8,010 nt of DNA from Ruminococcus sp. (lineage in GTDB: Bacteria; Bacillota; Clostridia; Oscillospirales; Ruminococcaceae), in the NCBI GenBank assembly GCA_023667165.1, contig JAMPAO010000107.1, positions 1 through 8,010 of the forward strand, written 5' to 3'. How positions within the stretch are numbered: the stretch's first letter is position 1; the number at the start of each line of letters is the position of its first letter. The position numbers and the translations under genes are program-made. Of this stretch, positions 1 to 6,472 are shown in pieces. The notes beneath the pieces were generated by a model, which saw nothing but the letters and a program-made list of their open reading frames with translations, did no database searches and was not told where the DNA came from.

Positions 1-595
1 AATCTCCATTGTCCCATGATATATAGTATTCATTGTTGCCTAAATCAACAATATATCCGTCATTTCCATTTATTTCAATATAATCCAATGGACGATTTTC
101 TGTATTAATATCGACATCATATTCCGATTTTAAAAATTGGTTAAAGGAAATATAGTCATCGTCTTTGCGGTATATATACGCGATAAATGGTGACCATTCA
201 AAAATTTCATCTTTATATACCATATCAAAACCATTCGGCATGTCAATCATATAAACATCTTTAATGGAAATTGGCACGTTAATATTATCTGAAAAAGTTT
301 GCACCGTCGTATGCGTGCCAAACACTTCCATAAAGAAATTTTTGAAAAAATCCCGAACCGCCCCAACGGAAAACGCCATAACAACAGCGGCAATAAGTGC
401 TGCCGTAATACATACAAACAATCGTTTCACCGTGATTTTACGGTTATGCACAGTCTCTCTGTATCCGTGACGTATCAGCTTTTTCATTTTCCTCTCAAAT
501 TTTCTTGAAAACTTGTGGTCGGGCATTTGCGGGACTTTTTGAATTATACGGCTGACAGCAGTTTCCTCAAAAGCTCGGTATAAATTATTTTGCAT
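1..595 (-). CDS. Membrane-anchored anti-sigma-factor-like protein, DUF4367-like C-terminus (3' end outside window)
   Basis: Reading leftwards from an ATG at 595-593, the frame stays open to the window edge, giving 198 residues with no stop. The N-terminal ~50 residues are cytosolic and basic (FSRKFERKMKKLIRHGYR), a pattern I associate with Clostridia anti-sigma proteins. One hydrophobic segment follows at about residues 58-80, then an extracellular part. The stretch from about residue 118 to the edge (EWSPFIAYIYRKDDDYISFNQF onward, ending NEYYISWDNGD) resembles DUF4367 domains, which are common on the outer part of such proteins. The start overlaps the last 11 bp of the sigma gene in another frame, so the two are probably translationally coupled. 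Inferred role: it holds the sigma factor inactive at the membrane until an envelope signal arrives. There is no zinc-binding HxxxCxxC motif, so it is not a classic ZAS anti-sigma. The family call is from memory of the pattern. Confidence 0.7.
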   Translation of the reverse strand, partial: MQNNLYRAFEETAVSRIIQKVPQMPDHKFSRKFERKMKKLIRHGYRETVHNRKITVKRLFVCITAALIAAVVMAFSVGAVRDFFKNFFMEVFGTHTTVQTFSDNINVPISIKDVYMIDMPNGFDMVYKDEIFEWSPFIAYIYRKDDDYISFNQFLKSEYDVDINTENRPLDYIEINGNDGYIVDLGNNEYYISWDNGD

Positions 596-1130
596 TTTCC
601 TTCTCCTCCGCAATTTCTTTAAATTTCTTTTTTGCGCGCTGTAAACGTTTTTTAGTATTTTCATATGTAAGACCCAACTGCTCCGCTATATCGGAAATAC
701 TAAATTCCATAAACAACTCCAAAAACAACACTTCGTAATAATCATCTGAAAGCTGTTCCAAAATATGCTTTATATGCTCAACTTCCATATTTGAAATAAC
801 ATATTCCTCCAATCCAAAATCATCGGCTATTTCAATTGTATCTGTATCGACATCTATTGTCTTTTTCCGTTTTTTAAGAATTTTCAAAGCAGTATTCTTT
901 ACTATAATAAGCAAATAAGCGTGGGTTTGGGGACAATTTATTTCTGAAATTTTTGTTAATTTTTTCATAACACGCATAAAAGCTTCGTGTACCGCGTCCT
1001 CGGTATCATACTTGTTCTCCAAAATTCCGTAAGCCATTTTAAACATATCCTGCCTATATAGCCGATAAAGCTGTTCAAACTTGCTTTTTTCTTCGGGAGT
1101 ATCAAGCAATGACAGATAGAAAGAAATCAT
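585..1130 (-). CDS. ECF-like RNA polymerase sigma factor (sigma-70 family)
   Basis: This 181-aa protein has the two-domain layout of small sigma-70 factors. Region 2 lies at about residues 17-60 (FEQLYRLYRQDMFKMAYGIL, then the DTEDAVHEAFMRV core-binding helix). Region 4 is at about 125-175, with a helix-turn-helix (SDIAEQLGLTYENTKKRLQRAKKKF). There is no region 1.1 or 3, and the length fits ECF-type factors. I chose the ATG at 1130 because AAGGA lies 9 nt before it. An in-frame TTG at 1154 would add eight residues (189 aa) but has no evident ribosome binding site. It starts 61 bp after the STAND NTPase stop on the same strand and overlaps the anti-sigma-like gene by 11 bp. It probably directs transcription of its own operon and/or element genes, released when the membrane partner is inactivated. 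The family is clear; the regulon is unknown. Confidence 0.85.
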   Translation of the reverse strand: MISFYLSLLDTPEEKSKFEQLYRLYRQDMFKMAYGILENKYDTEDAVHEAFMRVMKKLTKISEINCPQTHAYLLIIVKNTALKILKKRKKTIDVDTDTIEIADDFGLEEYVISNMEVEHIKHILEQLSDDYYEVLFLELFMEFSISDIAEQLGLTYENTKKRLQRAKKKFKEIAEEKENAK

Positions 1131-1191
1131 ATTATCACGTCCTTGTATTTTCAATAAATTCCGATTTTAATTGCAGATAATGTGATGTACC

Positions 1192-3213
1192 TCAAATATT
1201 ATTTAACTCCAGCAACAGCTGATTATTAACCTCCGCCTCCTCCAACTTGCGAAGATTAACATAGAGAGCCATACTATCCTCGGGCAACCCGTCCTTGTAG
1301 CAAGATTTCAAAATATCCAAAGCCTTTTTCAAATACTTTTTTGAATTTTTCAAATCCCCATTTTCAAGATAAAACCGCCCAAGGTTATTGTTGACGTTAA
1401 AGCAAATATCAATCTCCCGCCGAGAATAAAACCCGCCGCCCACGACTTCGGGAATACTTCTTTGCGCGGAAATTGTGTGTTTCAACGCGGCGGCGCAGTC
1501 ATTTTCAACCAGCATAGCGAAAGAGGCTCGCGACATAAAGTAAACCGCCCTCGAAAACCTGTCCTTAACCTCGGTCTGATACTTTTCCATTTCGGCAAGA
1601 TACAGCTTCATTCTATTTTCGTCCTCAAAAGTTTCCGCATAGGGATACACATTTATAAGAAAATAGAAATAGTATTCCGTATCATTTTTCGCCGAAAATT
1701 CAACAATGCGGTCGCAAATTTCAAGCACCACAGCCTGCCGCATAACGTTTACCTCATCGGGCAAATGGTGTCTGCACTCCAAAATCAGATTATCCGTAAA
1801 CTCACGGCAATTATCCGTATCGGGAGCAAAATCCGCAGCGGCAGCTTCACCAATCAGCGGGTGAACCTTAATAATATGTTCGCTGTAATTCACAAGCCCG
1901 ATTTCGTCCAGTTCGTTTACGGCGTTCATATTTTTTACGCCCGTCAGCTTTTTGAAATACTTGTCGTCAATGCCCTCAACAGGCGCAAGGGAAAGCAGCC
2001 GCATAACATTTTTCTGCTCGTCAGTAAGAGCGAAAAGTCTGAAAAGCTGATGAATATGCTCGTAGTATGTTGCTGAAATATCTTTGCGGATTTTGTCGGA
2101 AACATCAAGTCCAACGTGTTCGTTCAGAATTTTGTCAAGAAGCTCATCGGCACTAAACGCGCTTTTCTTTAACAGCCGCAAAATCAGTTCACAAGCGAGA
2201 GTGTGATTATGCAAAGCCTCAAAAATCCTGTCAAGTGTATCTTTATCAATGTCCGTAACATTCAACTTTTCCGCAATTTCAAAAAGGTACTGCCGTTCAA
2301 TGTTCGGCATTTCAAATACGGTATAGTCCTCGCAAATATGACTTCTTGTAGTGAAAATAATCTTGCAGTTTAGTTCCATAATATCGTCAAAATTTTCGTC
2401 GTCCTCGGGAACAACATCAAAATTATCAATCACAATTAAGGTGTCATTTTGCATAATCCGCAAATAGTTCATATGTTGCGTATAGAGATTTTCTAAAATC
2501 TCGTCGGACTTATCGCCCTTAAAATTAATCCCCGCAATGGTACTTTTCAAACTGTCCGCATATGTAACAAAAAGAATATTTGTAAAATCTGCCTTGTTGT
2601 CCTTAACGAATTTTTTCACAAACTCGCTTTTCCCGATACCGCCAACTCCGTAAATAAATATCTTATCCTCGGCTTCAAGCATTTCCGAAAATGCTTGAAG
2701 CTCTTTTTCACGTCCGCAGAAATATTTACAGCTTGATACCGTCGGAATATTTATCCGCTCCGACATCAACGGCGATTCCGCTCCCGCTTTTGACGGACGG
2801 TTAAGCGAAAAAATAATTGCCTTTGTCAAAAAATCCGTAATTTCATTTTCATCATTCGGGTAATATTTCAGCAAATTATTTCTGTCCGCTTCATTCATAC
2901 CGTCCGAAATAATAAGCTGTCGAATTTCGTCACACATACCAAACTTGTCCGAAACATAGGGCAGGACGCGCTCGTCCAAATCATCAAAAAGCACCGTGTA
3001 ATTATCCGCTTCTGCGTAAAACTTCTTTCCTTTGCGGTCAAGATACTTCTGACCTTTTAAGACCTTGTTTGCCGTATAAGCCGTTAAAACGGACGGATCG
3101 CCCTCATATTCATAATACGACATAAAGATTTGAGAGTAAAGTTCGTCCTTGCCTAAGCCTGCCGCATACCTCAAAAGTACGGAGAAAATCCCCGCAAAAT
3201 CAAATATAGCCAT
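1192..3213 (-). CDS. STAND-family NTPase (NB-ARC-like) with unrecognised N-terminal domain and probable C-terminal TPR repeats
   Basis: This 673-aa protein is built like a signal-transducing STAND ATPase. Residues ~1-145 form a mostly helical domain that I do not recognise. A CGREKELQ box (~166-172) opens the NTPase. Walker A is GVGGIGKS (189-196), Walker B is VIDNFD (261-266), and a sensor-like KIIFTTR follows at 284-290. A winged-helix part ends in VHPLIGEAA (~450-458), placed like the MHD motif of NB-ARC proteins. Residues ~550-660 look like degenerate TPR helices (LGRFYLENGDLKNSKKYLKKAL). I chose the ATG at 3213; a GTG at 3222 would add three residues but leaves only 2 nt after the AAAGG. 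Such proteins oligomerise on sensing a ligand; several bacterial ones are antiphage sensors, while others regulate transcription. No nuclease, TIR, protease or DNA-binding effector motif is evident. It leads the sigma/anti-sigma operon and diverges from parM. Confidence 0.82.
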   Translation of the reverse strand: MAIFDFAGIFSVLLRYAAGLGKDELYSQIFMSYYEYEGDPSVLTAYTANKVLKGQKYLDRKGKKFYAEADNYTVLFDDLDERVLPYVSDKFGMCDEIRQLIISDGMNEADRNNLLKYYPNDENEITDFLTKAIIFSLNRPSKAGAESPLMSERINIPTVSSCKYFCGREKELQAFSEMLEAEDKIFIYGVGGIGKSEFVKKFVKDNKADFTNILFVTYADSLKSTIAGINFKGDKSDEILENLYTQHMNYLRIMQNDTLIVIDNFDVVPEDDENFDDIMELNCKIIFTTRSHICEDYTVFEMPNIERQYLFEIAEKLNVTDIDKDTLDRIFEALHNHTLACELILRLLKKSAFSADELLDKILNEHVGLDVSDKIRKDISATYYEHIHQLFRLFALTDEQKNVMRLLSLAPVEGIDDKYFKKLTGVKNMNAVNELDEIGLVNYSEHIIKVHPLIGEAAAADFAPDTDNCREFTDNLILECRHHLPDEVNVMRQAVVLEICDRIVEFSAKNDTEYYFYFLINVYPYAETFEDENRMKLYLAEMEKYQTEVKDRFSRAVYFMSRASFAMLVENDCAAALKHTISAQRSIPEVVGGGFYSRREIDICFNVNNNLGRFYLENGDLKNSKKYLKKALDILKSCYKDGLPEDSMALYVNLRKLEEAEVNNQLLLELNNI

Positions 3214-3241
3214 AATCTGCACAACCTTTCAATTTTTTAGT

Positions 3242-3274
3242 CCTGTTTTGAGCCTGTTTTAAGCCTGTTTTATC
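3242..3274. repeat. Three tandem 11-bp direct repeats, candidate parC iterons
   Basis: The 8-mer CCTGTTTT occurs at 3242-3249, 3253-3260 and 3264-3271, exactly 11 bp apart, with spacers GAG, AAG and ATC. One helical turn between repeats would place bound proteins on one DNA face. ParR-type centromere-binding proteins are known to bind arrays of about 10-12-bp direct repeats next to parMR promoters, as in R1 parC. The array lies between the STAND gene start and the ParM gene, so it would form part of the STAND mRNA leader. Three copies is few for a centromere; it could instead be an operator. Confidence 0.6.
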
Positions 3275-3287
3275 CCGCCGCAAAATA

Positions 3288-3358
3288 CTATACTTATATC
3301 AAAGGCAGGCGATACCGATTGCCGCGGAGTTGGTATCATCTTCCAAGTATAAGTATAG
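3288..3358. promoter_or_regulatory. Divergent control region with nested inverted repeats
   Basis: An 11-bp perfect inverted repeat, CTATACTTATA (3288-3298) and TATAAGTATAG (3348-3358), encloses a second one, GATACC (3311-3316) and GGTATC (3332-3337). Their centres are only 1 bp apart (3323 and 3324), with the palindrome CCGCGG at 3322-3327. Each outward-facing half thus reads GGTATC, 10 or 12 nt, then TATAAGTATAG, so both genes have nearly mirror-image upstream sequence. For parM, TTGGTA (3330-3335), 18 nt and TATAGC (3354-3359) form a weak vegetative promoter candidate. The symmetry suggests one dimeric regulator controls both directions. Exact promoters are not certain. Confidence 0.55.
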
Positions 3359-3374
3359 CATATGGAGGTACAAA

Positions 3375-4295
3375 ATGCAAGTATTTAAAAATTTGAAGAT
3401 TATAGGAATTGACCACGGTTACGGCAACATCAAAACCGCCAACACCGCAACCCCAACGGGCGTGTCCGTTTTCGAGACAGAGCCGACATTTGAGGGAAAC
3501 ACAATTTTTTATGACGGACGGTATTACCGCTTCGGCGAGGGGCATAAGCCGTTCATTTCCGACAAAACCGAGGACGGAGATTTTTACGCCGCAACGCTTT
3601 TGGGAATTGCAAAGGAATTGTCCCGCGAAAAAATTTTTGAGGCGGACGTTCATATTGCCGCAGGTCTGCCTTTAACTTGGGTGAAAAATCAGCGTGAAAG
3701 CTTTCGGCAGTACCTTATGAAAAATCCCGACGTGACGTTTTGGTACAAGAAAAATCGTTACAAAATTCACATCGCTGGGTGCAGTATTTACCCGCAGGGG
3801 TACGCGGCTGTAATCGGCAAGCTGGGCGAGATGAACGGCGTAAATATGCTCGCCGACATAGGCAACGGGACGGTTAATATTATGTACATAAATAACCGCA
3901 AGCCCGTTGAAAGCAAGTGCTGGACGGAAAAGTTGGGCGTTAATCAATGCGTGATTTCGGTGCAGAACGCCGTCCTTGATAAATTCGGTGCGAAAATCGA
4001 CGAAACGGTTATCGAGAATATTATCCGTCACGGCAAGGCGAATGTGGGCAAAAAATATCTTGACTGCATTACCGAGCAGATTAAAATTTATGCCGAAAAA
4101 ATTCTTGGAGTCCTTGAAAAATACGAGTACAATTCCGAGCTTATGCGGCTGTACATTTCGGGCGGCGGCGTTTCAATTATGAAAAATTTTTCCGACCTTG
4201 ATTTTGAAAATGCGGTTCTTATCGAGGACATATGCGCGGCGGCAAAAGGCTATGAAACAATTTGCTTGAAATCTTTGAGGAGGGAAAATAAATGA
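3375..4295 (+). CDS. parM: ParM/StbA-like actin-family plasmid segregation ATPase
   Basis: This 306-aa protein carries the actin/ParM nucleotide-binding motifs in order. Phosphate-1 is GIDHGYGNIK (11-20), with D13 and K20. The GLPLTW strand is at ~97-102. IYPQGYAA (138-145) places Q141 at the hydrolysis position, where R1 ParM has Glu and actin has Gln. Phosphate-2 is DIGNGTVN (161-168), and the adenosine-binding ISGGGVS is at 261-267. The length is typical of ParM relatives. I chose the ATG at 3375 because GGAGG (3364-3368) sits 6 nt upstream; a longer reading from a TTG at 3330 adds 15 unconserved residues. In partition systems ParM polymerises into filaments that push apart DNA copies carrying parC-ParR complexes. 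The stop overlaps the next start as ATGA. The family is secure; the exact ParM subgroup is not. Confidence 0.88.
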   Translation: MQVFKNLKIIGIDHGYGNIKTANTATPTGVSVFETEPTFEGNTIFYDGRYYRFGEGHKPFISDKTEDGDFYAATLLGIAKELSREKIFEADVHIAAGLPLTWVKNQRESFRQYLMKNPDVTFWYKKNRYKIHIAGCSIYPQGYAAVIGKLGEMNGVNMLADIGNGTVNIMYINNRKPVESKCWTEKLGVNQCVISVQNAVLDKFGAKIDETVIENIIRHGKANVGKKYLDCITEQIKIYAEKILGVLEKYEYNSELMRLYISGGGVSIMKNFSDLDFENAVLIEDICAAAKGYETICLKSLRRENK

Positions 4296-4690
4296 TTTGG
4301 AGTACGAATTTGCGCTTTAATCTTGACAAATCCCCATACCGCGAGGCGTACGGCTATCTTAAAAATATGGACAGAAAGGCTCACAAGTCCATTAACAAGG
4401 TTGTGGCGATTGCAGTTTGCGAGCATTTCAAGCGGCTTGAAAAATCCAAAAACGACCCGTATTTTGAAACGCGGGAGCGCGAGGATAATTTCGCAAACCG
4501 CATTGTGGAAGCCGTAAAAACCGCCGTTGAAAAGGCTATGCCGAGCTTTATGGCGGCGTACATCACGGCTAAATTATCGGAAATATCAAGTCCGACAGTT
4601 AATGATACCGTTTCCGAAAATTCGGTATTGAACGAGGAAAATTTTGATACTTCCGATGATGATATTGACTTTGATTTTGTGGGGGAATAA
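4292..4690 (+). CDS. ParR-like centromere-binding adaptor protein
   Basis: This 132-aa protein directly follows parM with a 4-bp ATGA overlap and a strong AGGAGG site (4278-4283). The N-terminus (LRFNLDKSPYREAYGYLKNM, then SINKVVAIAV) fits a ribbon-helix-helix fold: a beta strand at ~6-11 and two helices to ~45. A helical middle (~60-98) leads to a flexible tail. The last 18 residues are very acidic and end DDDIDFDFVGE. In ParMRC systems ParR binds parC through its RHH domain, and a C-terminal peptide contacts ParM filament ends. Position, size and architecture fit that role, but sequence similarity to any named ParR is not clear by eye, so no symbol is given. It probably binds the 11-bp repeats upstream of parM and represses the operon. 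Confidence 0.7.
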   Translation: MIWSTNLRFNLDKSPYREAYGYLKNMDRKAHKSINKVVAIAVCEHFKRLEKSKNDPYFETREREDNFANRIVEAVKTAVEKAMPSFMAAYITAKLSEISSPTVNDTVSENSVLNEENFDTSDDDIDFDFVGE

Positions 4691-4857
4691 GGCTTTTTCG
4701 GTACTGAATTTATTTTAAAAAATATTGAAAATTGCAATGTTTGGTACTAAAAAATATTTGCAGTTTCGGAATAAAAAATATCGATACTATTTTAAAAAAT
4801 ATTTCAGTACATTTTAAATTTTTCAATACCAAAAACAATACAAAACAGTATCGGGGG
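4691..4857. repeat. AT-rich intergenic block with degenerate repeats
   Basis: This non-coding stretch after the ParR-like gene is far richer in A+T than its neighbours. TAAAAAATAT occurs four times, at 4716-4725, 4748-4757, 4772-4781 and 4793-4802. GGTACT is at 4700-4705 and 4743-4748; reverse-oriented relatives are CGATAC (4782-4787), CAGTAC (4805-4810), CAATAC (4824-4829 and 4836-4841) and CAGTAT (4846-4851). GTACTGAA (4701-4708) pairs with TTCAGTAC (4803-4810). Spacing is irregular. It could be a second centromere, an origin-type unwinding element or a regulator-binding region. No intrinsic terminator with a GC stem and T-run is visible. Confidence 0.45.
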
Positions 4858-4881
4858 ACAGCGTTCTGCCGCTAATGTGTC

Positions 4882-5111
4882 ACAGCAAATTCCTGCGGAA
4901 TTTGTGTAATTGCTTCGGCTAAACGCCTATGCAATTACAGCTTTGCACAAGTGCAAAGCGCCGCTATACGGCGGAATTATGCGACCCATAGGGGCGCATA
5001 GCGAGGTACGTCTAACGGCTATCCTAACGTCAGCCGTCAGACCGTCGGCAAAGCCGCCGCCTCGCTCGGGGGACACCCCGCGAGACCCCCGAATTGCGCG
5101 CTTAAAAGCGC
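4882..5111. other. oriT: Candidate origin of transfer (oriT) upstream of mobC
   Basis: This roughly 230-bp non-coding stretch lies immediately before mobC and the relaxase gene, where MOBP systems usually carry oriT, and is packed with inverted repeats. The clearest are: CAAATTCC/GGAATTTG (4886-4904, loop TGC), GTAATTGC/GCAATTAC (4906-4938), GCTTTGCAC/GTGCAAAGC (4940-4959), CGCCG/CGGCG (4959-4973), TATGCG/CGCATA with an inner CCC/GGG (4978-5000), ACGGCT/AGCCGT flanked by TCT/AGA (5011-5041), CGGC/GCCG (5046-5056), CTCGC/GCGAG with inner GGGG/CCCC (5061-5084) and GCGCTT/AAGCGC (5098-5111). TATCCTAAC (5020-5028), inside one loop, only partly matches the IncP-type nick core YATCCTGY, so I do not assign the nick site. 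The oriT role rests mainly on position and structure. Confidence 0.6.
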
Positions 5112-5129
5112 AGGGAAAGGAGCAATGCT

Positions 5130-5462
5130 ATGAAAGAAAAACGCGTGCGGGACAAGCAGATGATTGTCCGATTTACCGAGCGGGAACTGTCGGAATTTAC
5201 CGATAAAATGAAACACGCAAGGTCGAAAAGCCGTTCCGATTTTATTATGTCGCTTGTTAAAAACAAGCCGATAATCGTTCCCGACGGTCTGCCCGAAATT
5301 GCCGCGGAACTTAAACGCCACGGCAATAATCTCAATCAGATTGCGCGGCTTTTTAATCAGACGAAAAGCTGTCCCTACCAGCTTAATCACGCTTTGGAAA
5401 ACTGCGAAACGTCTTACAATGCCGTGAAAAATTTTATTTTTGAAATAAACGGGAGGAGGTAA
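5130..5462 (+). CDS. mobC: MobC-like relaxosome accessory protein
   Basis: This 110-aa protein has the MobC hallmark LKRHGNNLNQIARLFNQ at residues 61-77 (the GxNLNQIAR signature of bacterial mobilization proteins). It is preceded by a ribbon-helix-helix-like N-terminus: strand QMIVRFTERELSEF (10-23), then a helix with SRSDFIMSLV (34-43). AAAGGAG (5116-5122) lies 7 nt before the ATG. In known systems MobC binds oriT, helps open the strands at the nick site and recruits the relaxase. It is followed two bases later by the relaxase gene, whose ribosome binding site is within the end of mobC, so the two are co-translated. The structured region just upstream is the expected binding target. Family confidence is high. 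Confidence 0.88.
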   Translation: MKEKRVRDKQMIVRFTERELSEFTDKMKHARSKSRSDFIMSLVKNKPIIVPDGLPEIAAELKRHGNNLNQIARLFNQTKSCPYQLNHALENCETSYNAVKNFIFEINGRR

Positions 5463-5464
5463 TT

Positions 5465-6472
5465 ATGCCGATTTTCAAAGCGGCGGAAAATAAGAAGTGC
5501 GGTGGAAAGGGAGGGTTTAAAATCTCTCCCCGCCCCACGCTTGCGTACATAACAAATACTAAAAAGGCGGCTGTTGTTTCATCAATAATGCTTGATGATA
5601 ATAAAAATTATGCGGAGCAGTTTGCCGATACCGCAAAAATTTGGAATAAAGCGCAGTCCAAAAACAGCAGAAAATATTATCATTTTATTCATTCATTTTC
5701 GCCCGAGGATAATATTTCTCCCGAAAGGGCGCACAGGCTTACCGAGGAATTGTGCGGAAAATTCTTTCCCCACAGCGAAATTGTAATTGCAACTCACACC
5801 GATACAAGTCATATTCACTCGCACATTGTAATTAATTCCGTGAATTTTGACGACGGTAAAATGCTGCAAATTTCGCCGAAACGGTACACGGCAATAAAGG
5901 ATTTTTCTAACGAAATTGCCGAGCGTGAAAATCTTGCTGTTGTGGATTTCCGCAAGCCGACGCAGGAAAAAATTCGGCAAAGTCAAGCCGAACGTCAGAT
6001 AATTTTACGGGGCGGGACAAGCTGGAAACAGGAATTGACGGAAGTTATTGATTTGGCGTTATCTTCGGTAAATAACTTATTTGATTTTGAAAATTTTTTA
6101 AATCGGTACGGCGTAACGCTTACGCGAAATACCGAAAAAACTATCGCCTACAAACACCCGCAAAAGTCAAAAGCCATTCGCGGGGAAAAATTAGGCGCAA
6201 AATACACGAAAGGAGCGATTTTAAATGAGCTTGGTAAATTTGCGGACGGGCGCGACTGCCGAGGAAGAATTGAAGTCGGAGAAAATAATCTCGGACTTGC
6301 AGACGAGGATTTACAAGCAGGATTTATTAATCAAGAAATTGAACGAAGAAGCAGACCGTCTGTACAGTCGGAACAGCGAGGTTTTGATGAAAGAGAACGA
6401 GCTGCTGAAATCGAAGCTGAACGAGAGCGAAAACGGCAGGAAAGAATTAGGCGAAACCGTTACTCGCGCTGA
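5465..6472 (+). CDS. MobP-family relaxase (relaxase/mobilization nuclease)
   Basis: This 335-aa protein is a conjugative relaxase of the MOBP type. RPTLAYITN (23-31) holds Y28, the likely nicking tyrosine of motif I. The metal-binding motif III is HTDTSHIHSHIVIN (111-124), with H111, H116, H118 and H120. Helical parts follow, then YGVTLTRNTEKTIAYKHPQKSKAIRGEKLGAKYTKGAI (215-252), as in relatives from Clostridia elements. Beyond ~255 the tail is rich in Arg and Glu and is probably not catalytic. It nicks one strand at oriT, stays covalently bound to the 5' end and is pumped to the recipient. GGGAGGAGG (5451-5459) precedes the ATG. Its last 248 bp are shared, in a different frame, with the next gene. 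It is shorter than relaxases carrying helicase or primase domains, which fits a mobilizable element. Confidence 0.9.
   Translation: MPIFKAAENKKCGGKGGFKISPRPTLAYITNTKKAAVVSSIMLDDNKNYAEQFADTAKIWNKAQSKNSRKYYHFIHSFSPEDNISPERAHRLTEELCGKFFPHSEIVIATHTDTSHIHSHIVINSVNFDDGKMLQISPKRYTAIKDFSNEIAERENLAVVDFRKPTQEKIRQSQAERQIILRGGTSWKQELTEVIDLALSSVNNLFDFENFLNRYGVTLTRNTEKTIAYKHPQKSKAIRGEKLGAKYTKGAILNELGKFADGRDCRGRIEVGENNLGLADEDLQAGFINQEIERRSRPSVQSEQRGFDERERAAEIEAERERKRQERIRRNRYSR

Noticed and set aside
1131..1191. Separate promoter for the sigma gene in the 61-bp gap
   Set aside because: TTGAGG and TAAAAT-like hexamers exist on the minus strand but are 20 nt apart, too far for a convincing promoter; co-transcription with the STAND gene is as likely.
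1462..2076. 204-aa open frame on the plus strand inside the STAND gene
   Set aside because: It is antisense to a gene with clear NTPase motifs, has no convincing ribosome binding site and shows no recognisable domain.
3672..4031. 119-aa minus-strand frame within parM
   Set aside because: Antisense shadow of the conserved phosphate-2 region of ParM, with no start signal.
4691..4857. CRISPR-like repeat array
   Set aside because: Repeats are only about 10 bp, degenerate, unevenly spaced and in both orientations; no uniform spacers.
4886..4904. Intrinsic terminator after the ParR-like gene
   Set aside because: The stem is good, but no T-run follows on either strand, so it fits DNA structure better than termination.
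4910..5206. 98-aa plus-strand frame across the hairpin region
   Set aside because: It runs through the oriT-like repeats into mobC in a different frame and its product is low-complexity Arg/Pro-rich; mobC has the better start and a family motif.
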